Part shown: one piece after another, positions 25,607-32,036 of the stretch | Layout: each line of letters begins with the position of its first letter | How positions within the stretch are numbered: the first letter of the stretch is position 1 | Source of the DNA: RGIG8700 sp045648505 | GTDB lineage: Bacteria > Bacillota > Clostridia > RGIG6154 | DNA: 64,000 nucleotides | Direction: 5' to 3' | Assembly: GCA_045648505.1 (NCBI GenBank) | Contig: JAZROD010000053.1 | Coordinates: 3,868-67,867 of the forward strand | The notes under the pieces: model-generated | Told to the model about the DNA's origin: nothing | Database searches by the model: none | Seen by the model: the letters and a program-made list of their open reading frames with translations, nothing else | Program-made: the position numbers and the translations under genes

Positions 25607-26371
25607 ATGGTACTTGCAATTGATATCGGAAACACACATATAGTTATTGGTTGTATTGAGGGAGAAAAGGTTGTTTTCAGAGAAAGAATGACAACAAATC
25701 CAAATGCAACAAGACTTGAAGTTGCATCCACAATCAAGACTGCTTTTGAGATGTACAGAGTTGATTATACAAAGCTTGAAGGTGCAATCATTTCATCGGT
25801 TGTTCCTACAATAACAAAGAATGTTAAACAGGCAATAGAAAAGTTTGCAAAAATTAAAGTTCTGGTTGTTGAACCCGGCATAAAGACGGGCATCAGCATT
25901 AAAATAGACAATCCTGCACAGCTTGGTTCAGACCTTCTTGTGTCTGCAGTTGCAGGAGTCAGTGAATACAAAACACCGCTTATTATAATTGATATGGGAA
26001 CTGCAACAACGGTTTCGGTAATCAATAAGAATAAAGAATATATCGGTGGTGCAATCCTTCCGGGTGTGGGAATTTCTCACGATGCCCTTGTAAACAGAAC
26101 ATCAAAGCTTCAGAGTATTTCTCTTGATGAGCCTAAAAAGGTTATCGGAACAAATACTGTTGACTGTATCCAGAGTGGTCTTATGTATGGTAATGCAGGA
26201 GCACTTGACGGTCTTATTGAAAGATTTAATGAAGAAGTGGGCGAAAAATGCACAGTTGTTGCAACAGGCGGACTTTCTAAAATTGTTGTACCACTTTGCA
26301 AAAATGAAATTATAATTGACGAAGATATGCTCCTTAAAGGGCTTATGCTTATATACGAAAAGAATATGTAA
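25607..26371 (+). CDS. coaX: Type III pantothenate kinase
   Basis: First enzyme of coenzyme A synthesis, phosphorylating pantothenate. ASKHA fold with phosphate loop VLAIDIGNTHIVIG at the N-terminus (catalytic Asp), PAQLGSDLLVSA and the adenosine region IIDMGTATTVSVI, and GGAILPGVGIS near residue 148. 254 residues is standard. It overlaps functionally with the upstream transporter gene (two-base gap). Type III kinases are not inhibited by CoA. A strong terminator follows. Confidence 0.96.
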   Translation: MVLAIDIGNTHIVIGCIEGEKVVFRERMTTNPNATRLEVASTIKTAFEMYRVDYTKLEGAIISSVVPTITKNVKQAIEKFAKIKVLVVEPGIKTGISIKIDNPAQLGSDLLVSAVAGVSEYKTPLIIIDMGTATTVSVINKNKEYIGGAILPGVGISHDALVNRTSKLQSISLDEPKKVIGTNTVDCIQSGLMYGNAGALDGLIERFNEEVGEKCTVVATGGLSKIVVPLCKNEIIIDEDMLLKGLMLIYEKNM

Positions 26372-26377
26372 ATTCAA

Positions 26378-26408
26378 GAGTTGCTTTAATTTTAAGCAAC
26401 TCTTTTTT
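26378..26408 (+). terminator. Terminator after coaX
   Basis: GAGTTGCTT (26378-26386) pairs with AAGCAACTC (26394-26402), followed by TTTTTT. Confidence 0.92.
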
Positions 26409-26409
26409 A

Positions 26410-26439
26410 TTGACAGTATCATATACAATATGATACAAT
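26410..26439 (+). promoter_or_regulatory. Promoter with embedded palindromic operator
   Basis: TTGACA (26410-26415) and TACAAT (26434-26439) with an 18-base spacer. The spacer and -10 contain a perfect 21-base palindrome: GTATCATAT (26416-26424), ACA, ATATGATAC (26428-26436). A dimeric repressor bound there would block RNA polymerase. Confidence 0.75.
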
Positions 26440-26471
26440 TTTCTCGATATAAAAAAGGAGTGAGTTGCTTG

Positions 26472-28427
26472 ATGAAAAGCTATTGGATATGGAATTATGG
26501 GGACTATGAGCTTTTTCATTCAAATCTTGTGAATTGCCGAAGACAACAGTATGAGGCAGATGTTCCGCCTTTCTGGAAGCTTTATGATGTTGAACGAAAT
26601 GTGAACTTCTTTTGTGAAAAGGAAATAGAAAATGACGGGGCTATGAAGCTTTACTTAAATGGCAAAGGTTGTATAATGCTTGATGATATAAGATATCCCT
26701 CTGGAGAAGAAATAAAAATTACCAAGGGACATCATACTTTTAAAATCTGCGTTTTTAATTTGTCAGGTTTACCTTCAGCATATATAGAAAGCGACATACT
26801 TTCAACAGAGGGAAGCTGGTATACAAAGAATGCAGAGGGTAAAAAGATTCCTGTTGGTTTTGAGAATGCCTATGACTTGCCGTCAGCTGATGTAGAAAAA
26901 TTTGATTTTTCTTATGAAAAGGTTGAATATGTAAATCGCACGAATACTGAAAAGGGTGTGCTCTTTGATTTTGGGAAAGAAATATTCGGATTTTTATATG
27001 TAGAAAATGTAAATAAAGATGCAAAAATATGCGTATCTTACGGAGAATCAGCAGAAGAAGCTTTAGATACAAAGTGGTCTGTTATAAGAGAGCATATATC
27101 AGGAAGTGAAAGCTATAAATTAAGACAAAGAGCATTTCGCTATATTTACATTGAGGGTGACTTGAATGCAGAGGTTTATGCAGAGTTTGAATATTTGCCG
27201 TTAGATGAATCAGGAAGCTTTGAATGCAGTGATAAAACCATAAATGATATATGGAATATGTGTGCCTATACATTAAAGCTATGCGCGAGAGAAGTTTTTA
27301 TTGAGGGTGCAAAAAGAGATCGCTGGCTTTGGGGTGGAGATGCATACCAGATATTCAAGTTCAGCAAATATCTCTATTTTGATAAAGAAATTGTAAGAAG
27401 AAGTCTTATAGGTCTGCGTGGGAAAGAACCGTTTGACCAACACATAAATACTATCACAGATTACAGCTTGTACTGGGTTATTGCCTTGTGGGAATATTAT
27501 ATGACATACGAAGATGTGGAGTTTGTAAAATTTATCTATCCAAAAGCAATATCTTTAATGGAATTTTGCAAAGACAGAACAAATGAATATGGATTCATTA
27601 TTGCAAAAGGGGAAGACTGGATTTTTGTTGACTGGTCTGAAATAGATAAAAGTGGCGTAGTATGTGCAGAACAGATGCTTTACTATGAAGCACTTAACTG
27701 TATGCATAAATTATCACAAATTGTAAAAGAGGAAAATACAGATTATAAAAATCAGGCGGAAAAACTGAAAACACAGATAAATGAATTTTTCTGGAACCAT
27801 GAATATGGCGCGTTTATTGATAATTACGAAAGTGAAAATATTAATGTAACAAGACACGCAAATATTTTTGCAGTTATGTATGGTATTGCAAACAAAGAGC
27901 AAATAAACTCAATTGCTGAAAATGTTCTTAAAAATGATAATATTACAAAAATTACAACTCCGTATTTTGAAGGGTATGAGTTGGATGCTATGGGGCAGAT
28001 TGAAAACTTCGAATATATTTATGATATGCTTTGTTCATACTGGAAGGGTATGCTTGATTTAGGTGCAACTACTGTTTATGAAGAATATGATCCAAAACTT
28101 TCAGGCGTAGAGCATTATGCTATGTATGGCGATAAATACCAGAAATCACTTTGTCACGCGTGGGGTGCATCTCCTATTTATCTGCTTGGCAAATATTTTC
28201 TCGGAGTATCTGAAACAGAAGCAGGATATGAAAGCTTTACTGTTAAGCCATATCTTGGTAAGTTTGAATTTATAAAAGGCACAGTTCCCATAAAAGACGG
28301 AAAAGTTGAAGTTTTTCTTTCGAAGGATAAACTTACGGTAAAAACAGATAAAAAAGGCGGAACACTTATCTTAAATGGTAACAGATATAGCTTGGTGCCT
28401 GATGAAGAATTTGTTTTAAGGTTTTAA
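26472..28427 (+). CDS. Alpha-L-rhamnosidase-like glycoside hydrolase (GH78)
   Basis: Cytoplasmic glycosidase of 651 residues with the GH78 layout: N-terminal beta-sandwich domains, then an (alpha/alpha)6 barrel starting near SGSFECSDKTINDIWNMCAYTL. The catalytic block EGAKRDRWLWGGDAYQ corresponds to the DCPxRDRxxWxGDA motif of rhamnosidases, TTVYEEYDP to the TxWE motif, and CHAWGASPIYLLGKYFLGV to the conserved C-terminal block. ATG at 26472, or the adjacent TTG at 26469, follows AAAAAAGGAG. Its promoter carries a clear operator, so it is sugar- or regulator-controlled. Rhamnose specificity is likely but not proven. Confidence 0.85.
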   Translation: MKSYWIWNYGDYELFHSNLVNCRRQQYEADVPPFWKLYDVERNVNFFCEKEIENDGAMKLYLNGKGCIMLDDIRYPSGEEIKITKGHHTFKICVFNLSGLPSAYIESDILSTEGSWYTKNAEGKKIPVGFENAYDLPSADVEKFDFSYEKVEYVNRTNTEKGVLFDFGKEIFGFLYVENVNKDAKICVSYGESAEEALDTKWSVIREHISGSESYKLRQRAFRYIYIEGDLNAEVYAEFEYLPLDESGSFECSDKTINDIWNMCAYTLKLCAREVFIEGAKRDRWLWGGDAYQIFKFSKYLYFDKEIVRRSLIGLRGKEPFDQHINTITDYSLYWVIALWEYYMTYEDVEFVKFIYPKAISLMEFCKDRTNEYGFIIAKGEDWIFVDWSEIDKSGVVCAEQMLYYEALNCMHKLSQIVKEENTDYKNQAEKLKTQINEFFWNHEYGAFIDNYESENINVTRHANIFAVMYGIANKEQINSIAENVLKNDNITKITTPYFEGYELDAMGQIENFEYIYDMLCSYWKGMLDLGATTVYEEYDPKLSGVEHYAMYGDKYQKSLCHAWGASPIYLLGKYFLGVSETEAGYESFTVKPYLGKFEFIKGTVPIKDGKVEVFLSKDKLTVKTDKKGGTLILNGNRYSLVPDEEFVLRF

Positions 28428-28440
28428 TAAGTATAAAAAA

Positions 28441-28467
28441 ACAACCGCTATTGCGGTTGTTTTTTTT
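28441..28467. terminator. Terminator between GH78 and rpsT
   Basis: ACAACCGC pairs with GCGGTTGT, followed by eight T on the plus strand; on the minus strand the hairpin is followed by TTTTTTATAC, so it can stop both convergent genes. Confidence 0.9.
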
Positions 28468-28478
28468 ATGATGCTAAA

Positions 28479-28739
28479 TTACATAGCATTGAATTTTTTT
28501 GTAAGCTGTGATTTTTTTCTTGCAGCGGCATTCTTTTTGATGATACCTTTAGCGCAAGTCTGGTCAACTCTCTTAACTGCAGCTTTGTAAGCAGCCATTG
28601 CTTCTTCTTTGTTGCCTGCTTCAACAGCAGCATCAAATTTCTTTAAGCAAGTTCTGAGATTTGTCATAACCATTTTATTCTGAAGAGTTTTCTTTGCGAT
28701 AACTAAAACTCTTTTCTTTGCTGATTTAATATTTGGCAT
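28479..28739 (-). CDS. rpsT: 30S ribosomal protein S20
   Basis: Small basic protein of 86 residues that binds 16S rRNA. MPNIKSAKKRVLVIAKKTLQNK and the C-terminal KGIIKKNAAARKKSQLTKKFN are typical. The start is preceded by CGGAGGTG. Monocistronic, with a vegetative promoter about 110 bases upstream and a structured leader between. Converges with the GH78 gene. Confidence 0.98.
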   Translation of the reverse strand: MPNIKSAKKRVLVIAKKTLQNKMVMTNLRTCLKKFDAAVEAGNKEEAMAAYKAAVKRVDQTCAKGIIKKNAAARKKSQLTKKFNAM

Positions 28740-28845
28740 TTAATTCACCTCCGAGTAACTTTTTCAGTGTATATGCAATATTAAGTTTCCCCATTTGAGA
28801 CACAAGCGGTAATGTGACGGACCGCCCGGGTCCACTTCAATAGCA
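28740..28845 (-). promoter_or_regulatory. Structured 5' leader of rpsT
   Basis: The 105-base leader contains GGACC-CGGGC-GGUCC, a second stem CACA/UGUG around UUACCGCU, and then UGGGGAAACUUAAU before the ribosome site. This may be a protein-binding autoregulatory element for S20. I cannot assign it to a named leader class by eye. Confidence 0.5.
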
Positions 28846-28851
28846 GAAGGT

Positions 28852-28880
28852 ATTCTATCACATAATTTTCAAATTGTCAA
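28852..28880 (-). promoter_or_regulatory. Promoter of rpsT
   Basis: On the minus strand TTGACA (28880-28875), 17 bases, TAGAAT (28857-28852). Confidence 0.88.
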
Positions 28881-28885
28881 CTACT

Positions 28886-28979
28886 TTTTTTCACTGTGCA
28901 AAGCACAATATCTCTGCACAGCAATATCTTTGAATGTGAAACATTTAATATCTCTCGAGCATAGCGAGAATATCGTTTA
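28886..28979. repeat. Left copy of a 94-base direct repeat made of small hairpins
   Basis: Begins TTTTTCACTGTGC and ends CATAGCGAGAATATCGTTTA. Inside are TGTGC-AAA-GCACA, TGC-ACA-GCA, AATGT-GAA-ACATT and CTCG...CGAG hairpins, each followed by ATATC. The right copy at 29422-29515 is nearly identical apart from the third hairpin. Confidence 0.88.
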
Positions 28980-28983
28980 TATT

Positions 28984-29079
28984 GTTAGGAGTTAGGAGTT
29001 ACACTTGTCCCAAAGGGACATATCGAATTGCGAAGCAATATATCGAGTAAAAAACATATCGAGCCGAAGGCATATCGAC
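28984..29079. repeat. GTTAGGA tandem words and a second hairpin-ATATCG array
   Basis: GTTAGGAGTTAGGAGTT is followed by units GTCCC-AAA-GGGAC, ATTGC-GAA-GCAAT and GCC-GAA-GGC, each followed by ATATCG (29007-29079). An open frame crossing this array has no ribosome site and is not a gene. Confidence 0.8.
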
Positions 29080-29095
29080 AAACAATTCACAAGTG

Positions 29096-29124
29096 TTGAC
29101 AAAATTTTAGAAAGACAGTATAAT
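29096..29124 (+). promoter_or_regulatory. Consensus promoter of the small toxin-like gene
   Basis: TTGACA (29096-29101), 17 bases, TATAAT (29119-29124): both hexamers perfect. The transcript would begin near 29131 with a GTCAG-TATA-GCTGAC 5' hairpin and then CGGTG-TTTA-CACCG. Confidence 0.9.
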
Positions 29125-29216
29125 ACAAAAGTCAGTATAGCTGACAGGCAGGATTTCATTTGCGGTGTTTACACCGGCGGTTGTGCTATCATCTCTTACA
29201 AAAGGGGGTGATTGTT

Positions 29217-29282
29217 ATGGATAATGAATACATATTATTTATGATTGTTCTCTTACTTTTAGTAATTTCCATAAAAAAATAA
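29217..29282 (+). CDS. 21-residue hydrophobic peptide, candidate type I toxin
   Basis: Sequence MDNEYILFMIVLLLLVISIK plus a final Lys: a short acidic head, one membrane-spanning stretch and a lysine end, the build of Fst/TxpA/holin-like toxins. It has an extremely strong ribosome site, AAAGGGGGTGA (29201-29211), six bases... before the ATG, and a perfect promoter. The stop codon runs into the terminator stem (AATAACCGCCC...GGTTGCGGTTATT), a pattern I associate with holin-like toxin genes in Firmicutes. A convergent promoter at 29365-29393 would make an antisense RNA. It is too short for ordinary gene callers. That it is translated and toxic is inference. Confidence 0.75.
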   Translation: MDNEYILFMIVLLLLVISIKK

Positions 29283-29311
29283 CCGCCCTCGGCTAAGGTT
29301 GCGGTTATTTT
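29276..29311. terminator. Shared bidirectional terminator of the toxin and antisense RNA
   Basis: AAAATAACCGC (29276-29286) pairs with GCGGTTATTTT (29301-29311), with an inner CCT/AGG pair. It is followed by T-rich sequence in both directions because the stem ends are A/T runs. Confidence 0.88.
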
Positions 29312-29358
29312 AAAATAACTTAACTTTGGCATAACCGTTTGAGGTCTTGCCTTTTTCT
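29276..29358 (-). ncRNA. Candidate antisense (antitoxin) small RNA
   Basis: A transcript of about 80 bases from the minus-strand promoter at 29365-29393 to the shared terminator. Its 5' part can fold GGCA...TGCC around the loop AGACCTCAAACGGTTA, and it overlaps the 3' end of the toxin mRNA including the terminator stem. The loop word ACCUC could pair with the toxin's GGGGU. This is the fst-type arrangement; existence of the RNA is inferred from promoter and terminator only. Confidence 0.65.
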
Positions 29359-29364
29359 ATTTAT

Positions 29365-29393
29365 ATTATATATTCTGTTTATGAATTTGTCAA
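29365..29393 (-). promoter_or_regulatory. Consensus promoter of the antisense RNA
   Basis: On the minus strand TTGACA (29393-29388), 17 bases, TATAAT (29370-29365): both hexamers perfect, with no open reading frame downstream. Confidence 0.88.
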
Positions 29394-29421
29394 TACTTAG
29401 TTACAGAAGATGTAAGCTTGC

Positions 29422-29515
29422 TTTTTCACTGTGCGAAGCACAATATCTCTGCAAAGCAATATCTCTGATGTAAGTGGCATTAATATCTCTCGAGCATAGC
29501 GAGAATATCGTTTTA
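29422..29515. repeat. Right copy of the 94-base hairpin-rich direct repeat
   Basis: Matches 28886-28979 nearly base for base from TTTTTCACTGTGC to GAGAATATCGTTT; TGTGC-GAA-GCACA replaces TGTGC-AAA-GCACA, and the third hairpin is diverged (GATGTAAGTGGCATT). Together the copies bracket the toxin/antisense locus. Confidence 0.88.
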
Positions 29516-29548
29516 GTTTTGAGAATGTACATATCGATAATAAATTTA

Positions 29549-29577
29549 TTTACAAATTCATTTTATTGTGATAAAAT
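29549..29577 (+). promoter_or_regulatory. Promoter upstream of the cupin-like gene
   Basis: TTTACA (29549-29554), 17 bases, TAAAAT (29572-29577). A further TATAAT at 29710-29715 lacks a good -35. Between them I see only AT-rich sequence with a CAAAT-TTC-ATTTG hairpin. Confidence 0.5.
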
Positions 29578-29730
29578 AAAGTTGCCAAATCAGTTTAATA
29601 GTTTATGTATTTATGAGATATTTTTGCGTTAAGCGAATATATCTTGTTTATGTACCCATAATAGAATTTGATAAAAATGCAAATTTCATTTGTGGGTGCA
29701 CTTATATCTTATAATGCATAAACTGGTTTG

Positions 29731-29786
29731 GCGACTATCGGAGTTTGCGTTTTTTATGCGTCTGCTCCGGTGGGCGCATTTTTTAA
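29731..29786 (+). promoter_or_regulatory. Attenuator-like leader with alternative hairpins
   Basis: ATGCG (29756-29760) pairs with CGCAT (29775-29779) and is followed by TTTTTT, a terminator. CGGAG (29739-29743) can instead pair with CTCCG (29765-29769), whose bases lie within the terminator loop and arm. The ribosome site of the next gene follows at once. Confidence 0.5.
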
Positions 29787-29800
29787 TTTTGGGTGATTGT

Positions 29801-30202
29801 ATGAGAAGTAAGAGAAAAACAAAATTGAATATTTTGAAGGGATATAAAGTCGTTGTTGGGGAAAGATATGACAAAAAATTTTATAATGATACAAGAAAGA
29901 TGCGGTTGCTTGAATATATCGCAGAAGGTGAAGGAAAATATATAATTAATGGAATAAGTGTGCCTTTTGAAAAAGGGGATATGATTGTTATGACAGGTGC
30001 AGGATATCCTGAAATACAGGCTGATAAAATTAAAAGGTTTTTTGTTGCTTATAACAAAAAAGAAATCATAGAGAAAGATTTTGAGTTTTTGGCAGATATC
30101 TGCAAGAAGAACGATATACATAAAAAAATAGCAGATATGGAAAAATCGTTGTACAAGATAGAGTGTGAGTTTGTAGGAAATGTGTATTTTGAAGAACTGT
30201 AA
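29801..30202 (+). CDS. Small cupin-like protein (AraC sensor domain type)
   Basis: 133 residues. After a basic start (MRSKRKTKLNILKGYKVVVGERYDK) comes a beta-rich stretch resembling the sugar-binding cupin of AraC regulators (LEYIAEGEGKYIINGISVPFEKGDMIVMTG). No DNA-binding domain follows; the protein ends with a helical tail. ATG at 29801 has GGGTGA at 29791-29796; the longer open frame upstream runs through the leader hairpin and is not used. Function unknown; perhaps a ligand-binding stub left from an AraC gene, or a stand-alone sensor. Confidence 0.65.
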   Translation: MRSKRKTKLNILKGYKVVVGERYDKKFYNDTRKMRLLEYIAEGEGKYIINGISVPFEKGDMIVMTGAGYPEIQADKIKRFFVAYNKKEIIEKDFEFLADICKKNDIHKKIADMEKSLYKIECEFVGNVYFEEL

Positions 30203-30205
30203 TAT

Positions 30206-30242
30206 AAAAGAGCTTCCTTTATTGTAAGGAAACTCTTTTTGT
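30206..30242 (+). terminator. Terminator after the cupin-like gene
   Basis: AAAAGAGCTTCCTT pairs with AAGGAAACTCTTTT (one mismatch), followed by TG and then a low-complexity stretch. It can serve as terminator for ddh on the other strand as well. Confidence 0.75.
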
Positions 30243-30285
30243 TTGAAGAATTCTGCATTCTGAATTTTGCATTTTGCATTCATAA
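30243..30285. repeat. Low-complexity TGCATT/TGAATT words
   Basis: GAATTCTGCATTCTGAATTTTGCATTT type sequence repeats the words TGCATT and TGAATT four to five times just beyond the end of ddh. Similar in style to 24876-24908. Confidence 0.5.
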
Positions 30286-31260
30286 AAGTTCTTTTCTTAA
30301 TTCTTCATCTGATTTTGGGCTTAAATATGATGGAGGAATGTCAAAAACAGTTTTGCATCCTTTAAAGCCCTCTTTGTTCATTTTATATGCTGCTCTTGCA
30401 CAGGCAGTAACAACAGATGCGGTGAATTCAGGGTTTGAATCAAGCTTTAAGCTATATTCAATAACATGGTTTAAGCCATCACTTGTTTTACCGCTTCTTA
30501 TAACAAAGCCACCGTGAGGAATACCGCTGTGGTCTCTCTCAAGCTCTTCTTTTGAAATGAAATGAACGATAGTATCATAATCTGCAAAGTAGTTTGGCAT
30601 TGTTTTGATTTCGTTTTCAATTTTGTCTTTATCTGCACCGTCGCAAGCAACAACAAAGCATTCACGAAGATGTTTTTCTCTTGTTGAAAGGGCAGGATTA
30701 CTTCCTGACCTTACGGCATCTAAAGCTTTGTCGATTGGAATAGTATACTGTCTTGCATCTAAAACGCCCTCAATTCTTCTTATGGCGTCACTATGTCCCT
30801 GACTAACACCTTTGCCCCAGAATGTGTATGTTTCTCCCTTTGGAAGAACTGCTTCTGAATAAAGTCTGTTAATTGAGAACATACCCGGGTCCCAACCTGC
30901 AGAAATAACTGCAATTTTACCTGCATCACAAGCAGATTTATTAACATTTTCAAAATGCTGAGGTATTTTTGCGTGAGTATCAAAGCTGTCAACTACATTA
31001 AAATATTTAGCAAGTTCAGGAGTCTGAACAGGTAAGTCTGTTGCACTTCCACCGCAAAGAATTAAAACATCAATTTCATCTTTGTAATTTAAAATATCAT
31101 CAGCAGAGCAAACCTTTGCAGTTTCTGTTTTAATGGTTAAATCCTCTGGATTTCTTCTTGTGAAAACTGCAACAAGGTTCATATCGTCGTTAAGTTTAAT
31201 GGCACTTTCGATACCTTTTCCAAGATTTCCGTATCCGAATATACCTATATTTATACTCAT
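30280..31260 (-). CDS. ddh: Meso-diaminopimelate D-dehydrogenase
   Basis: NADPH-dependent enzyme that makes meso-diaminopimelate in one step from tetrahydrodipicolinate and ammonia, giving lysine and the peptidoglycan cross-linker. The Rossmann start INIGIFGYGNLGKGIESAI, LCGGSATDLPVQTPELAKYFNVVDSFDTH, and AGWDPGMFSINR are diagnostic. 326 residues is normal. Start preceded by AAGGAGG. Monocistronic and divergent from the rimP operon. Presence of this route shows DAP-type peptidoglycan. Confidence 0.97.
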   Translation of the reverse strand: MSINIGIFGYGNLGKGIESAIKLNDDMNLVAVFTRRNPEDLTIKTETAKVCSADDILNYKDEIDVLILCGGSATDLPVQTPELAKYFNVVDSFDTHAKIPQHFENVNKSACDAGKIAVISAGWDPGMFSINRLYSEAVLPKGETYTFWGKGVSQGHSDAIRRIEGVLDARQYTIPIDKALDAVRSGSNPALSTREKHLRECFVVACDGADKDKIENEIKTMPNYFADYDTIVHFISKEELERDHSGIPHGGFVIRSGKTSDGLNHVIEYSLKLDSNPEFTASVVTACARAAYKMNKEGFKGCKTVFDIPPSYLSPKSDEELRKELL

Positions 31261-31290
31261 AATAGTACCTCCTTATAAAAGAATAGAAAT

Positions 31291-31319
31291 ATTTTAACAT
31301 ATTTTATATGATTTATCAA
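31291..31319 (-). promoter_or_regulatory. Promoter of ddh
   Basis: On the minus strand TTGATA (31319-31314), 17 bases, TAAAAT (31296-31291). Confidence 0.75.
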
Positions 31320-31337
31320 GAAAAATCAAAAAAACTC

Positions 31338-31366
31338 TTGATTTTTTTTGTTATGTATGTTAGAAT
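31338..31366 (+). promoter_or_regulatory. Promoter of the rimP-nusA-infB operon
   Basis: TTGATT (31338-31343), 17 bases, TAGAAT (31361-31366); leader of about 185 bases before rimP. Confidence 0.75.
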
Positions 31367-31388
31367 AATTTCAATGTAAATATTAGGA

Positions 31389-31421
31389 CAAAAGAGTGAA
31401 CCAATCGGGTTCACTCTTTTG
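31389..31421 (+). terminator. Hairpin in the rimP operon leader (possible attenuator)
   Basis: AAAAGAGTGAACC (31390-31402) pairs perfectly with GGTTCACTCTTTT (31408-31420). It lies about 17 bases after the predicted transcript start, so it would act on the operon itself. Further small stems (GTAC/GTAC, GCACA-ATC-TGTGC) follow before rimP. Confidence 0.6.
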
Positions 31422-31556
31422 CGTGAAATGGATAAGTCTGAATAAAATTACACATCTTGCACTGTTTTACTCCTTTATGTACACAAAGTACACGACAGTC
31501 GTAAATCAGCACAATCTGTGCAATTTTCCTTCAGCCTTGTTTGGTGAAAGGAGTTA

Positions 31557-32021
31557 ATGAGTGCAATTATGGCAAGCAGAATTGAAATGCTGGTTGAAGA
31601 ATTGGCAACCCCTGTTGCAGAACAGTTTGGACTTTTCATTTATGATGTTGAGTTCAAAAAAGAAGGCAGCGACTATATGCTTCGTGTTTTTATTGACAGA
31701 GAGGACGGCGGAGTTAATATAGAAGATTGCGAAAATGTGCACAGACCGCTTCAGGACATTCTTGATGAACAAGGTGTTGATTACAGTTATCTGGAGGTTT
31801 CTTCTCCCGGAATTGAAAGACAGCTTAAAAAGCAGAGAGATTTTGACAGATTCAAAGGAGTTAAAGTTCTTGCAAGTTTTTATAAAGCAGTTAACGGCAG
31901 TAAAAAGCTTGAAGGAATTTTAGTGGAAAGAACAGAAGAACATCTTGTTCTTGATGCAGGTGAAGAAATTAAAATTGAAAATGAAAATGTTGCTACAGTA
32001 AGACTTGTGGCAGAATTTTAA
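31557..32021 (+). CDS. rimP: Ribosome maturation factor RimP
   Basis: Needed for 30S subunit maturation. 154 residues with the N-terminal domain (ASRIEMLVEELATPVAEQFGLFIYDVEF, GSDYMLRVFIDREDGGVNIEDCE) and PGIERQLKKQRDF linking to the Sm-like C-terminal domain. GAAAGGAG precedes the ATG. First gene of a nine-gene translation and transcription operon; nusA begins 15 bases after its stop. Confidence 0.96.
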   Translation: MSAIMASRIEMLVEELATPVAEQFGLFIYDVEFKKEGSDYMLRVFIDREDGGVNIEDCENVHRPLQDILDEQGVDYSYLEVSSPGIERQLKKQRDFDRFKGVKVLASFYKAVNGSKKLEGILVERTEEHLVLDAGEEIKIENENVATVRLVAEF

Positions 32022-32036
32022 GGAGGAATAAACAAA

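Noticed and set aside
28900..29080. CRISPR array
   Set aside because: The repeated element is a hexamer plus self-complementary stems, units are only 15-25 bases, there are no unique spacers of constant length and no cas genes.
29005..29211. An open frame of about 68 codons running from the repeat array to the toxin ribosome site
   Set aside because: It starts inside a hairpin unit upstream of the promoter at 29096, lacks a ribosome site, and crosses the promoter and mRNA leader of the small peptide gene.
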